Source: CAZVEV01 sp964625865
Lineage (GTDB): Bacteria; Planctomycetota; Phycisphaerae; SM23-33
Reading direction: 5' to 3'
DNA: 20,858 nt
NCBI GenBank assembly: GCA_964625865.1
Contig: CAZVEV010000081.1
Coordinates: 1 to 20,858, forward strand
Below the pieces are notes generated by a model that made no database searches, was not told the origin of the DNA, and saw nothing but the letters and a program-made list of their open reading frames with translations. A program made the translations under genes and the position numbers. Positions 1-7,881 of this stretch are shown piece by piece (the stretch's first letter is position 1; the number at the start of each line of letters is the position of its first letter).

Positions 1-130
1 CGGCGAGCATGGCGATGACGCTGCCGACACCGAAGACCAGCCCCAGGACCGTCAGCAGCGACCGCAGCTTGTGCAGCAGGAGGTTCTTGATCCCCAGACG
101 GATGTTCCTGAACACGCGGATCGTGTGCAT
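1..130 (-). CDS. FtsX/MacB-type ABC transporter permease, N-terminal 43 residues only (cut by window edge)
   Basis: Translating the minus strand from the ATG at 130-128 gives MHTIRVFRNIRLGIKNLLLH followed by a hydrophobic helix that runs off the window. A short amphipathic start ending in 'KNLLLHKLRSLLTVLGLVFGVGSVIA' type sequence is the usual beginning of MacB/FtsX-family permeases, in which the first transmembrane helix precedes a large periplasmic domain. The start overlaps the stop of the upstream ATPase gene by one base (TGATG), which implies translational coupling and supports the pairing as one transporter. In this family the permease works with the ATPase as a mechanotransmission ABC pump, not as a classical transporter. 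Only about a tenth of the expected protein is visible, so substrate and completeness cannot be judged. Confidence 0.8.
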   Translation of the reverse strand, partial: MHTIRVFRNIRLGIKNLLLHKLRSLLTVLGLVFGVGSVIAMLA

Positions 131-963
131 CAGCGGGGTCCTCCCTGACAGTCCGGCGGCGGGGGCGCCAGCGGATCGATGGATGGCTCGGGGGGCTCCG
201 GCGGGGCCGGGGGGGGAGCCGCACCGTTCTGGCCAGTGTCGTCGAGGCGGTCGATCTTCCCGTCGAGCATGTGCAGGCGGGCGCGAGCATAGGCGGCGAT
301 GTGGGGCTCGTGGGTGACCATCACAATCGTCTTGCCCTGTGCGTTCAGGTCGGCAAGCAACTCCATGATCTGCACCCCGGTCGTCGAGTCGAGGTTGCCC
401 GTCGGCTCGTCGGCCAGCAGGACCGCGGGATCGTTGGCCAGCGACCGTGCAACGGCCACTCGCTGCTGCTGGCCGCCCGAAAGCTCCATCGGACGGTGCT
501 CCAGGCGATCGGCCAGGCCGACCATGTCCGCCAGTTCAACCGCCCGGCGGGTCGAATCGTGTGCCGTGTAGCCCAGATAGAACAGGGGCAGTTCGATATT
601 CTCGCGCACGGTCAACTGCGGAATCAGGTTGAAGCTCTGAAAGATAAAGCCCAGGCGCCTGAGGCGCAGTTCGCTGCGGGAGTCGTCGTCGAGGTCCGAC
701 GCGTCGTAGCCGTCCAGGACATACGTGCCTTCAGTGGGGTGGTCGAGGCAGCCCAGAATGTTGAGCATCGTGCTCTTGCCCGAGCCGCTGGGTCCCATGA
801 TGGCCCAGAAACTGCCCTCGGCAAATGAGACGGTCACGCCATCGAGGGCACGGACCTCCTCGGTGCCCATCTGGTAGATTTTCGTCACGTCGTGCAGCGA
901 GATCATCTCGCGCCGGTTGGCGTCCAGGGAGCGGTCCGGGATGTCGGTCTGCGTCGTTGTCAT
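130..963 (-). CDS. ABC transporter ATP-binding protein, MacB/LolD family
   Basis: A cytoplasmic ATPase of 277 residues that would power the adjacent FtsX-type permease. The family signatures are complete: Walker A GPSGSGKST (57-65), Q-loop glutamine in FIFQS (about 109), signature LSGGQQQR (161-168), Walker B VLLADE (181-186), the LolD/MacB-type DEPTGNLDS, and the H-loop in VTHE (His about 218). The ATG at 963 overlaps the stop of the membrane fusion gene by four bases (ATGA), and its own stop overlaps the permease start, so three products are coupled. The core ends near residue 245. A tail of about 30 residues rich in proline, alanine and glutamate follows and is not part of the family fold. 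The core is typical of LolD or the MacB N-domain, but with a separate permease gene. The drug or lipid exported cannot be read from sequence. Confidence 0.95.
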   Translation of the reverse strand: MTTTQTDIPDRSLDANRREMISLHDVTKIYQMGTEEVRALDGVTVSFAEGSFWAIMGPSGSGKSTMLNILGCLDHPTEGTYVLDGYDASDLDDDSRSELRLRRLGFIFQSFNLIPQLTVRENIELPLFYLGYTAHDSTRRAVELADMVGLADRLEHRPMELSGGQQQRVAVARSLANDPAVLLADEPTGNLDSTTGVQIMELLADLNAQGKTIVMVTHEPHIAAYARARLHMLDGKIDRLDDTGQNGAAPPPAPPEPPEPSIDPLAPPPPDCQGGPR

Positions 964-2741
964 CGCTTCGGGGCCCCTCCGCCCGGTCTGCCGGTGGGTC
1001 GTCCTCCCCCAGGCGCCGCGCCGCCACGTTTCTCACGCATGCGCTTCAGGAGGGCTTCCTTCTGCTCGGGCGTGAGCTTCTCGAACATCTTCTTTCGCTG
1101 CTCGGGCGTCATGGAACCCATGGGCCCCGTGCCGGGCTGCTCGGCCTTGCTCGCGGGCCTTGTCGTTGCGGCTTTGCTCTTGCCGTTAGGCTCTCTGGCG
1201 TCGACGGCGGCCTCGCCAAGCGGCGGGGACAGCAAGACCTCGTCGTCTTCCTTTAATCCGCTCTTGATATGGACCATGCGGTTGTTGTCGAGTCCGATCT
1301 CGACGGCGCGCGGCTTGGGCCCGTAGGCGGTCATGACGTGAACCGTCGGCTGGCCCTTGACCATGTGGACCGCCTGCAGAGGTACCGACAGAACCTTGTC
1401 GTATTGGGCGACGATGATCTCGACACTGCAACTGTAGCCCGGGCGAAGGTCGCTATCGACCTCGTTGACGTGGACCTCGGTGGTGAAGACCTTGTTGGTG
1501 TCGTACCACTGGGCTTTCGAGGGCATGGGGGCCATCTTGGCCAGCGTGGCGGGGAAGTACTTGTCCTTGACCTCGTCGATGGTGACGCGGGCGGGCAGAC
1601 GGCGCAGACGCTTGGTCTCGGGGTCGATCACCTTGTTTCGGCTGGCCTGCGGGATGCTGGTGACCGCCATCATGATCTTGTCCTCGCCGGGCATGTGAAA
1701 CAGTTCCTGGCGTTCATGAACGGTCGAGCCCTCGCCCAGCGGTTCGGGTGAGCTGCGCCAGTGGTGGCGCGAGGTGGTGGTGGCATAGACCACCTCCCCG
1801 CTGACCGGAGCGTAGACCTTGCATTCCTTGATCTGCGCGGTGGCCTTTTTCAGGACGAGCAATTGCTGCTTGTGCTCGGATTCCCTGGCCTTGAGTTTGG
1901 CTTCGGCCTGGCGGATGTCAGCCGCCGCTTTACGCTCGACCGGATCGAGTGCGCGCCTGACCTTGGCCAGGTTGTTCTCCAGTTCGGCCAGCTTGCGGAC
2001 GTAGGTGTACTGCTTCAGGACCTTCAGCTTGCTCTGTGCGGTGCTTAGTTTCAGTTCGCTCCTCTTGGCCGCCAGCTCGTCGGCCTGCAACTCGGTCCGT
2101 GTCAGATACCCGTCCTTCTCGAGCGTGGTGGACCACTCGACGCGGTCTCTGGCCCGCTGGAGTTCCTCCCGGGCGATGGTGATGTCGGCCTGGGCTTCCT
2201 CGACCTGCTGGGGAAACTCGCCTTCGACGTACTTCTTGTGGTCCAACTCGGCCAACTTGATCGCCAGCTTCGCGTCGTCGATCGCGGTCTGCGCGTCGTT
2301 CTTCGTGACGGCCAGGGCCTCGCGGGCACTGATCAGGTTCGCTTCGGAGTTGATCACGACGATGTCCTGCTGCTCTTTCTTCTGCTCGAATTTGCTGGCG
2401 TCCAGTTCGAGCAGCAGGGCACCCTTTTCGACCTGCTTGCCCTCGTCAATAATCCAGATCACGGTCGAGTTGCCCTCGAGCTTGCTCTTGACGATGACCT
2501 TGTCGCGGTGGTGGATCGTTCCGCCCTGGCGGATGCTGACCGTCAGCGGGCCTCGCTCGACCACGTGGATATCGCCGGCGGCGATTCGGTCGGTGCTGCT
2601 GTCGGCGCCCCAGAGCGCCCAGGCGCCCGCGCCGGCGGCGCCGACGACCAGCAGGGCGATTACGGCATACAGCGGGGCGCGGCTCTTGCGCACCTCGGGG
2701 ATCCGGCGGGGCTCCGGCGGTTGTGTTAGGCTCGCAGTCAT
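960..2741 (-). CDS. Periplasmic membrane fusion protein (MacA/HlyD-type efflux adaptor) with LTPEQ-type C-terminal tail
   Basis: This 593-residue adaptor would bridge the inner-membrane ABC pump to the TolC-like outer-membrane channel. Residues about 24-46 form an N-terminal membrane anchor. A lipoyl/barrel-sandwich half follows (about 58-105, with 'EGKQVEKGALLLELD'). A long charged coiled-coil hairpin runs over about 105-305, and the second lipoyl half is 'VYAPVSGEVVY'. A beta-barrel and membrane-proximal domain continue to about 510. The last 80 residues are unusual: a low-complexity linker, then MTPEQ (about 544) and LTPEQ (about 556) twelve residues apart in a charged helix, then a Gly/Pro/Arg-rich end. 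The protein is longer than typical MacA (about 370 residues), mostly through the extended coiled coil and this tail. The ATG at 2741 has an AAGGA seven bases upstream. It lies 13 bases after the TolC stop, in the same operon. Confidence 0.93.
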   Translation of the reverse strand: MTASLTQPPEPRRIPEVRKSRAPLYAVIALLVVGAAGAGAWALWGADSSTDRIAAGDIHVVERGPLTVSIRQGGTIHHRDKVIVKSKLEGNSTVIWIIDEGKQVEKGALLLELDASKFEQKKEQQDIVVINSEANLISAREALAVTKNDAQTAIDDAKLAIKLAELDHKKYVEGEFPQQVEEAQADITIAREELQRARDRVEWSTTLEKDGYLTRTELQADELAAKRSELKLSTAQSKLKVLKQYTYVRKLAELENNLAKVRRALDPVERKAAADIRQAEAKLKARESEHKQQLLVLKKATAQIKECKVYAPVSGEVVYATTTSRHHWRSSPEPLGEGSTVHERQELFHMPGEDKIMMAVTSIPQASRNKVIDPETKRLRRLPARVTIDEVKDKYFPATLAKMAPMPSKAQWYDTNKVFTTEVHVNEVDSDLRPGYSCSVEIIVAQYDKVLSVPLQAVHMVKGQPTVHVMTAYGPKPRAVEIGLDNNRMVHIKSGLKEDDEVLLSPPLGEAAVDAREPNGKSKAATTRPASKAEQPGTGPMGSMTPEQRKKMFEKLTPEQKEALLKRMREKRGGAAPGGGRPTGRPGGGAPKR

Positions 2742-2754
2742 GCCACAGTCCTTT

Positions 2755-4539
2755 CTAGTCCACTGACAGCACGCCCATGTCGCGCTGGAGTTCGAGTTCG
2801 GCGATACGATAGTTCACCAGGGCAGCGGTCAACTGGTCCTGCGCCTGGACGAGGGCCTCCTGGGCCTCCAGGACGTCGCGGATCTCCGCGCGTCCGGCCT
2901 CCAGGAACAACTCCGTGCTGGTCACGCGCCGCCGGGCGAGCCTCGCCGCCTGCGACTGAATCGCGAACGTCTCACGCGTCTGGGCCAGCGTCCGCAGCGC
3001 GCCGCGAATCGACAGCTTGATGCCGTCCTCGAGCTCCTGTACGCGGCGGGTGGCCCGTTCGAGTGTGATGTATGCGGTGCGGTAGGCGTTGCGTTCAGCG
3101 GTGCGTTCCCACGGCAGGTCCGAGGTGACGCTGGCCGAGTAGACGCCTTCCTCGGGGCGCATCTGGGCGTTGGCGGTCCGGGCCGACCCGACGCCGCGCC
3201 CGGATCCCATCGCAGCCGTACCGGCCAGCGTGACGTCGGCCTTCAGGTTGTCGGCGGCCACCACCACGCCACGCTGGGCGTCCACCACGCGCGCCTGGGC
3301 CGTTCGCAGGTCCAGGCGATTGGCCAGGGCCTTGGCGATCGCCTGGACGGGAGGCAACTCGAACGTGCCCGGCCTGGCCGCCGCATTGACGTCGGCCTGG
3401 TCTGCTGTGGCGGCGTTGGCCTTGTCGACCATTCGCTTCAGTTCGTCACGATCCAGGCTCATGCGCGCGTCGGTGGGCAGGCCCAGCGTGAGCTTCAGGG
3501 CGTCGAGTCGTCCCTGGTAGCCGTTGCGGGCGCGGATCATGCGGTCGCGTGCGCGGAGTTCGTCCTGTTCGGCCTGGCCGACCTGCGTTTCGGGCAACCG
3601 TCCGGCCTTGCCGAGGCGCCGGGCACGTTCGGCGGCTTTGGCGAGACGCGTGTGGTTGGCCGTGGCGTTGTCGATCTGGTCCTGCTGCTGGAGGACGGCG
3701 AGGTAGTCGGCCGCCACCTGCACCACGAGAGTCCGTTTGAAGCGCTGAAGCGTGTAGATCGCGTAGATGACGTCTCGCTGGGCCTGCGTCAGCGGTTCGG
3801 TGACGATATGCCTTCCCGCCCCGCGGAGCAGGGGCACGGAGATCGAGGCATCACCGAACAGCCCCATCGTCCTGGGGCGCCCGGGGGTCAGCAACTGGAC
3901 CAGGTCCAGGCCCAGCCGCCCGGTCAGCGCCGCGCCGTTCTTGAACCGCTTCGACCACGAGGCCTCACCCGAGCCGACGACCCCACTGGTCGGGCGCCCG
4001 GAACTGCCGTCGTGCGTTATCGTGCCGCTGACCAGCCCGGCAAAGGTGTTGCGAAACTCCTGACTCTCGAGGTCCAGGGCCAGCGCCGCAATGAACACGT
4101 CTTCCTTGGCCGACTGATACCCGCGGTTGTTGGCGGCGGCGATCTGGAGGGCACGGGGCAGCGTGATGTCGACCTCTCCGGCCGGCGCCGCCTGGGACGC
4201 CTGGGGCGCGGCGTCCACCTGTATGGGCTTGCCCGGCCAGTAGGGCACGGGCGTCAAGCGGTCAGTGCCCAGCGAAGCCGGCCCGGAAATCGGCAGGCCC
4301 TGGGCTACCAGCAAGCGACGGCGCAGCGCGTCGGCGGGTGTTTCGATGGTGAACGGGTCGGTCTGCCCCAGCGCTTCGGCCCGATGAGTGGCGATGATCT
4401 TGGCCGCCACGTCGTCGGCTTCCAGCTTGTAGTCCTCGGGTGACATACACCCGCACAGGGCCAGGCACGCCAGCGTCAGGACCGTCGCGGTCCAGGCCGG
4501 TCCGGACCGGCGGTGCGATTTCACTCGTCGATCGTCCAT
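2755..4539 (-). CDS. TolC-family outer-membrane efflux lipoprotein
   Basis: Outer-membrane channel component of the tripartite efflux system, 594 residues from the ATG at 4539. The N-terminus has a basic stretch, a hydrophobic segment and a lipobox-like LCGC (Cys about 31), so it is probably lipid-anchored as in the NodT/OprM branch. The rest is dominated by long heptad-rich helices with two similar halves, as in the outer-membrane efflux protein family: an N-terminal half with 'ALQIAAANNRGYQSAKEDV' and a C-terminal half with 'AIAKALANRLDLRTAQARVVDAQ' and 'YRIAELELQRDMGVL'. An in-frame GTG at 4545 is possible, but the ATG is preferred because a GAGG motif lies five bases upstream of it. It sits two bases after the regulator's stop, so the two are surely co-transcribed. 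About 100 residues before the first repeat form an extra N-terminal region. Confidence 0.92.
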   Translation of the reverse strand: MDDRRVKSHRRSGPAWTATVLTLACLALCGCMSPEDYKLEADDVAAKIIATHRAEALGQTDPFTIETPADALRRRLLVAQGLPISGPASLGTDRLTPVPYWPGKPIQVDAAPQASQAAPAGEVDITLPRALQIAAANNRGYQSAKEDVFIAALALDLESQEFRNTFAGLVSGTITHDGSSGRPTSGVVGSGEASWSKRFKNGAALTGRLGLDLVQLLTPGRPRTMGLFGDASISVPLLRGAGRHIVTEPLTQAQRDVIYAIYTLQRFKRTLVVQVAADYLAVLQQQDQIDNATANHTRLAKAAERARRLGKAGRLPETQVGQAEQDELRARDRMIRARNGYQGRLDALKLTLGLPTDARMSLDRDELKRMVDKANAATADQADVNAAARPGTFELPPVQAIAKALANRLDLRTAQARVVDAQRGVVVAADNLKADVTLAGTAAMGSGRGVGSARTANAQMRPEEGVYSASVTSDLPWERTAERNAYRTAYITLERATRRVQELEDGIKLSIRGALRTLAQTRETFAIQSQAARLARRRVTSTELFLEAGRAEIRDVLEAQEALVQAQDQLTAALVNYRIAELELQRDMGVLSVD

Positions 4540-4541
4540 AG

Positions 4542-5174
4542 TCACCTCTTTGCGCTCCGGACCTTGGCCCGAGGGGGTTTGTCGTCCCGTGCCTCGCCCA
4601 GCGCCGCGCCGTTACAGAACAGGTCCACCAGCAGTTGGTGTCCCCGCCGCCCGGCCGGCATCTCGTTCATGCCCCCGGTTCGCGCACGGAGCATGCCCAG
4701 CAGGACGTGGGCCAGCGTGTCGGGACGAATGTCGTCGCGGACCTTGCCCTCGCGCACCCCGCGGGCCACGACGTCCGTTACGGCGGCCAGCAGCTTGCGG
4801 CGCCCGGCCTGCCATCGCGCCTGGATCGCCCGGTCCTGCCAGCGCACGCGCATCGCCTCGGACTGCATCATCCGAAACAGGGGCTGGCGCCGCTCGAAAA
4901 ACCTGGTGACCACGCGGCAGACGGTGAGCAGTTGCTCGTCAAACGGCTCGTCAGGCTCCACGGTACGTGCGAGTAGTTGAGCCAGCACCTCGAAGCCCGA
5001 GACGGCCGTCTGGAAGAACAGGTCGTCTTTGTTGTCGAAGTAACGGTACACTGTCCCCTTGCCGACCCCCGCGGCCTTCACCACGTCGTCGAGCGTTGTC
5101 TCGTGGAACCGCTTCGAAGCGAAGAGCTTCTCGGCGGCGTCCATAATCTGTTGTCGCCTGTCCGTTCGTGCCAC
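4542..5174 (-). CDS. TetR/AcrR-family transcriptional regulator of the efflux operon
   Basis: A 210-residue DNA-binding regulator. Residues about 8-55 match the TetR N-terminal domain, with the helix-turn-helix in 'TTLDDVVKAAGVGKGTVYRYFDNKDDLF'-type sequence; the TVYRYFxNKxDL signature is diagnostic. The remainder is an all-helical ligand-binding and dimer domain, which is not conserved in this family and does not reveal the inducer. The start codon is GTG at 5174; the nearest upstream ATG is out of frame. It is the first gene of the operon, with the TolC gene starting two bases after its stop. A 14-bp inverted repeat about 40 bases upstream (5214-5227) overlaps the predicted transcription start. 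By family precedent the protein is a repressor of its own operon that releases DNA when it binds a compound exported by the pump. The repressor role is inferred. Confidence 0.93.
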   Translation of the reverse strand: MARTDRRQQIMDAAEKLFASKRFHETTLDDVVKAAGVGKGTVYRYFDNKDDLFFQTAVSGFEVLAQLLARTVEPDEPFDEQLLTVCRVVTRFFERRQPLFRMMQSEAMRVRWQDRAIQARWQAGRRKLLAAVTDVVARGVREGKVRDDIRPDTLAHVLLGMLRARTGGMNEMPAGRRGHQLLVDLFCNGAALGEARDDKPPRAKVRSAKR

Positions 5175-5213
5175 GCTGTCATCCCGGCCCGTCGGGCCTG
5201 TAGGATAAACGAA

Positions 5214-5227
5214 ACTGACTGGTCAGT
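5214..5227. promoter_or_regulatory. Probable TetR operator (perfect inverted repeat)
   Basis: ACTGAC and GTCAGT arms are separated by TG and lie in the leader of the tetR-led operon. TetR/AcrR operators commonly have such dyads with a short centre. The site begins a few bases downstream of the candidate -10 element, so binding would block initiation. A further half-site, GGTCAGT, occurs at 5271-5277. Assignment to this regulator is inferred from position. Confidence 0.6.
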
Positions 5228-5232
5228 ATTGC

Positions 5233-5262
5233 ATTCTACGCCCACGCCCCCGTGAGGGGCAA
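5233..5262 (-). promoter_or_regulatory. Candidate sigma-70-like promoter of the tetR-efflux operon
   Basis: On the minus strand TTGCCC (5262-5257) and TAGAAT (5238-5233) are separated by 18 bases and lie about 60 bases upstream of the regulator start, directly before the 5214-5227 dyad. The -10 is good, but the -35 is only a partial match and lies in a GC-rich stretch that can also form a short GCCCC/GGGGC hairpin (5246-5260), so this call is tentative. Confidence 0.35.
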
Positions 5263-5298
5263 GGCAATTCGGTCAGTTGCGGTATCCGCCGCGTTCGA

Positions 5299-7356
5299 TC
5301 ATGGTCTGGCGGCGTGCCGTTGAGGGCGTACGATCAGGCGCAGCGGCGTGTCGGGGGTGAGACTGACGGGCAGGCCCTCGCTCAGCGCCTTGCCCGTCAC
5401 GACGCGCGTCGACCCGGCGTCGACGTCCTTGACGGTGTAGGTGTGTGCGGTGTCCGGCTCGACGGTGAACCACTCGGGCACGGCGTTCATGCGGGGCCAG
5501 TCCTGTCGGAAGCCCATCGTGATGCGGTGCCTCGGAACGTCAAACCGGAGGCGGCCCGCGTAGGCCTTCTCGGACCGCATATACACGCAGATCCCGTCGC
5601 CCTGCGGGGCGGCGCCCAGGTGCAGGCCCTGGACCCACGGGCGGGCGATCGTGTTGCGGGTGTGGAGCATGGTGTGGATCAGCACCGTCCGGACGGTGTT
5701 GGCCTCGAGCTTGTGGACGTCCCAGAGGCGCCCCGGGTCGGTGTGATCGACCAGGTGCGTGGCGATCTCGCGGTCGGCCCAGACGAAGGCCTCGGGCACG
5801 GGGAATCGGCGCAGCAGGTACAGCCCGCCCTCGACCGAATCGGCGACGTTGTCGCGCGAGCCGTGGTCCCAGTTGAACTTCCTGTACCGCGGCTTGAGCA
5901 TGTTCCTCATCGGGCGGCGGATCGCGTCGGTGTATCGTTTCGTCCCAAGGGCCAGATCATAGTCGAGAAACCCCACGAAGTCGTATCCCCACCCATCGCC
6001 GATCCTGCCGCGGTCGTGCGGACCGGGCGTCTTCTGCAGCGATCCGATGATCACGCCGTCGGAATTGGTTCCGCGACGCAGGATCTCGTCGAACATGTAC
6101 TCCATGTGCGGCTTGTACTGGGTGCACTTGTGGGGGGCGGCCTTGGCGTCGACGGCAAACAGCAGGCCCAGCCCGCCGATGATCTCACAGCCGTGATCGC
6201 TCAGACGCGAGGGAACGAACTTGCCGGCCAGCAAATAGTGGTCCGCCAGCCGGTGGGCCCAGTCGAGGTACTTCTTCTCGCCGGTCATGCAGTACAGGCG
6301 CGGGAGCATCTGCAGCAGTTCTCCGTTGACCTCGATGTTCCTGGACGGGATCTTCCCGTAGGCGGTCTCGTAGCGTGCGTGTTTGAACATGTCATCGACG
6401 ATGCCGCGCATCCGCGCAAACCAGGGCGAGTCCTTACCCGTGATCTCGACGACCGGCACGAGCCCGTCTTTGGCGTATTCGCACGCGCCGAAGACCATCG
6501 CGTCAAACGACGTGACGACCTTCCTGCCGCGGGCGATGTCGTAGGGCACCGGCAGGCGGTCCAGGTGGTTGCACAGCGCCTGCTCGGCCTTCAGCGTGTC
6601 GACCATGACGGTGTCGAGCACCTTCGGGTCCGTGTAGAACGCGGCCCAGATGTAGAACGGGTAGCAGTCGGCGGCCGTGTCGCGGTAGTTCCACGCTCGG
6701 CTGGTCGACCGGAACAGGCCGCTCCTGGCGTCGCGGATCGGCAGGACGCACTGGTGCAGCCAGCGCTGGACCTTGCTCAGCGCTACGCCTGCGTATCGTG
6801 CGGAGCGCTTGGCCCGGTCCCAGTCGCACGCCGTCGGCGCCGGGTCCCACAGGGTCCGCATCCGGTCATTCATTTCGAATCCGGGCAGGTCGGCCCAGCC
6901 GCGTCCGCCCACTCCGGAGGATCGAACGGTGGTCACGCGGATCGGCTTGACCTTCAGTCTGGCCTTCGACGTGCCGGTCACGCGGATCCCGGCAAGGAAC
7001 GCGACGCGCTCGAAGCCCTTGCCGTGCAGCACCACCGTCTTGCCGCCGGCCAGCTTGCCCAGCGGCAGGGCGATCCACTCGAACGGCGTCTTGCGCACGT
7101 CGGCCAGCGAGCCGGACCGGCCCGCGCAGGTGTAGAGGAGTGTTCGTTTTCCGGGCCCCTTCGAGCCGAACAGGACTTCCACCCGGTCATTCGCCCCGAC
7201 GTCGGCCGGAAGCGTCACCTCGATCCTCCACTCCGCCAGCCAGTAATACTGCCTGCCCCCGTAGGCGTCGGGGCCATCGGTGAAAAGGACCTCGCCCGCC
7301 GAGGCCGGAAGTCCGGCTGCCAGCAGAACGCACACGAAGGCTCTGACGCGTGTCAT
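5299..7356 (-). CDS. Large secreted protein of unknown function, probable alpha/alpha toroid with terminal beta domains
   Basis: I do not recognise a named family. From the ATG at 7356 the product is 685 residues. An in-frame TTG at 7371 is possible, but GGAG nine bases before the ATG and a clean signal peptide (MTRVRAFVCVLLAAGLPASA) favour the later start. Residues about 20-135 look beta-rich. About 155-560 is helical and rich in Trp, Tyr and His, with spaced helices such as 'GELLQMLPRLYCMTGEKKYL' and 'GLYLLRRFPVPEAF', which resembles the (alpha/alpha)6 toroids of glycoside hydrolases and polysaccharide lyases. About 565-680 is again beta-rich. This layout suggests an exported carbohydrate-active enzyme, but I see no catalytic motif that fixes a family. 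It is monocistronic, 124 bases upstream of the tetR gene on the same strand. Function remains open. Confidence 0.8.
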   Translation of the reverse strand: MTRVRAFVCVLLAAGLPASAGEVLFTDGPDAYGGRQYYWLAEWRIEVTLPADVGANDRVEVLFGSKGPGKRTLLYTCAGRSGSLADVRKTPFEWIALPLGKLAGGKTVVLHGKGFERVAFLAGIRVTGTSKARLKVKPIRVTTVRSSGVGGRGWADLPGFEMNDRMRTLWDPAPTACDWDRAKRSARYAGVALSKVQRWLHQCVLPIRDARSGLFRSTSRAWNYRDTAADCYPFYIWAAFYTDPKVLDTVMVDTLKAEQALCNHLDRLPVPYDIARGRKVVTSFDAMVFGACEYAKDGLVPVVEITGKDSPWFARMRGIVDDMFKHARYETAYGKIPSRNIEVNGELLQMLPRLYCMTGEKKYLDWAHRLADHYLLAGKFVPSRLSDHGCEIIGGLGLLFAVDAKAAPHKCTQYKPHMEYMFDEILRRGTNSDGVIIGSLQKTPGPHDRGRIGDGWGYDFVGFLDYDLALGTKRYTDAIRRPMRNMLKPRYRKFNWDHGSRDNVADSVEGGLYLLRRFPVPEAFVWADREIATHLVDHTDPGRLWDVHKLEANTVRTVLIHTMLHTRNTIARPWVQGLHLGAAPQGDGICVYMRSEKAYAGRLRFDVPRHRITMGFRQDWPRMNAVPEWFTVEPDTAHTYTVKDVDAGSTRVVTGKALSEGLPVSLTPDTPLRLIVRPQRHAARP

Positions 7357-7881
7357 GCAGTGCTTCTCCAATGTTAATCGCTCGGCCGGGCAGCACCCCC
7401 GCGAGGGTCACGGATGCCGGTGCCCGGACGTCAATGTGCAGGCCTATCGTGACAACTCAGGCGGCGTATGGCAAGGCGAAAGGGGGGGGCGGCGACGCGG
7501 CCCCCCCGCCNNNNNNNNNNCCCGGAGGACATGGGGCCGCCCAACCGTCACACCCCCGGCGGCGACTGCCACGGCTACTGGGGGGGCCGGGCCCGGGTCG
7601 GCCAAGCCCTTTAGCCGCCCCGTAGCCGCATGCCGCGCTCGACCCCACCCCGTACCCCCTCGGCCGGGAGATCGTCGCTCAGGCCGCGGCCTCGTGCGTG
7701 CCAGAGGGGACCGGCCGGGTGGCGCCAACCGTGGTTCCGCGCACACGCCCGCGACCCCCGGGCGTTTCTTACAACAGGCGCCCGTCAAAAGTGTCGAGGA
7801 GGGAGATGGACATCTGTTTTCCTGCAGACCTCGCCGACGACGGTGGGGGCCTGGTGAACCACGTACCGGAGAACACCGCCG
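7357..7881. other. GC-rich intergenic stretch with assembly gap, no convincing gene
   Basis: About 525 bases lie between the divergent start codons of the secreted toroid-like protein and the four-helix membrane protein, and should hold both promoters, yet I see no convincing -35/-10 pair. The centre is extremely G/C-rich, with runs of seven or more G or C flanking ten N. Open frames here are Pro/Ala/Arg/Gly-rich in every direction and look like composition artefacts. A CGGGCG/CGCCCG pair (7759-7764 and 7779-7784) could form a small stem about 100 bases before the next gene. A GAGGAGG followed by an ATG at 7806 opens a frame overlapping the downstream gene, judged spurious. Confidence 0.7.
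7511..7520. other. Assembly gap (ten N)
   Basis: Ten consecutive N sit between a C-run and CCCGGAGG, a typical scaffold placeholder of arbitrary length. The flanks are G/C homopolymer-rich (poly-G near 7486-7493, poly-C near 7501-7507), the kind of sequence that breaks short-read assembly. Real distance and even linkage across this point are unverified. Confidence 0.97.

Noticed and set aside
5314..7377. Plus-strand open frame of 687 codons opposite the secreted toroid-like gene
   Set aside because: The minus frame has a signal peptide and ribosome site and a natural amino-acid composition; the antisense product is rich in Val, Arg, Gly and His and lacks structure.
7521..7800. Possible short genes or an RNA gene in the GC-rich intergenic stretch
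   Set aside because: All frames are low-complexity Pro/Ala/Arg/Gly, and only small GC stems with no conserved RNA motif are visible.
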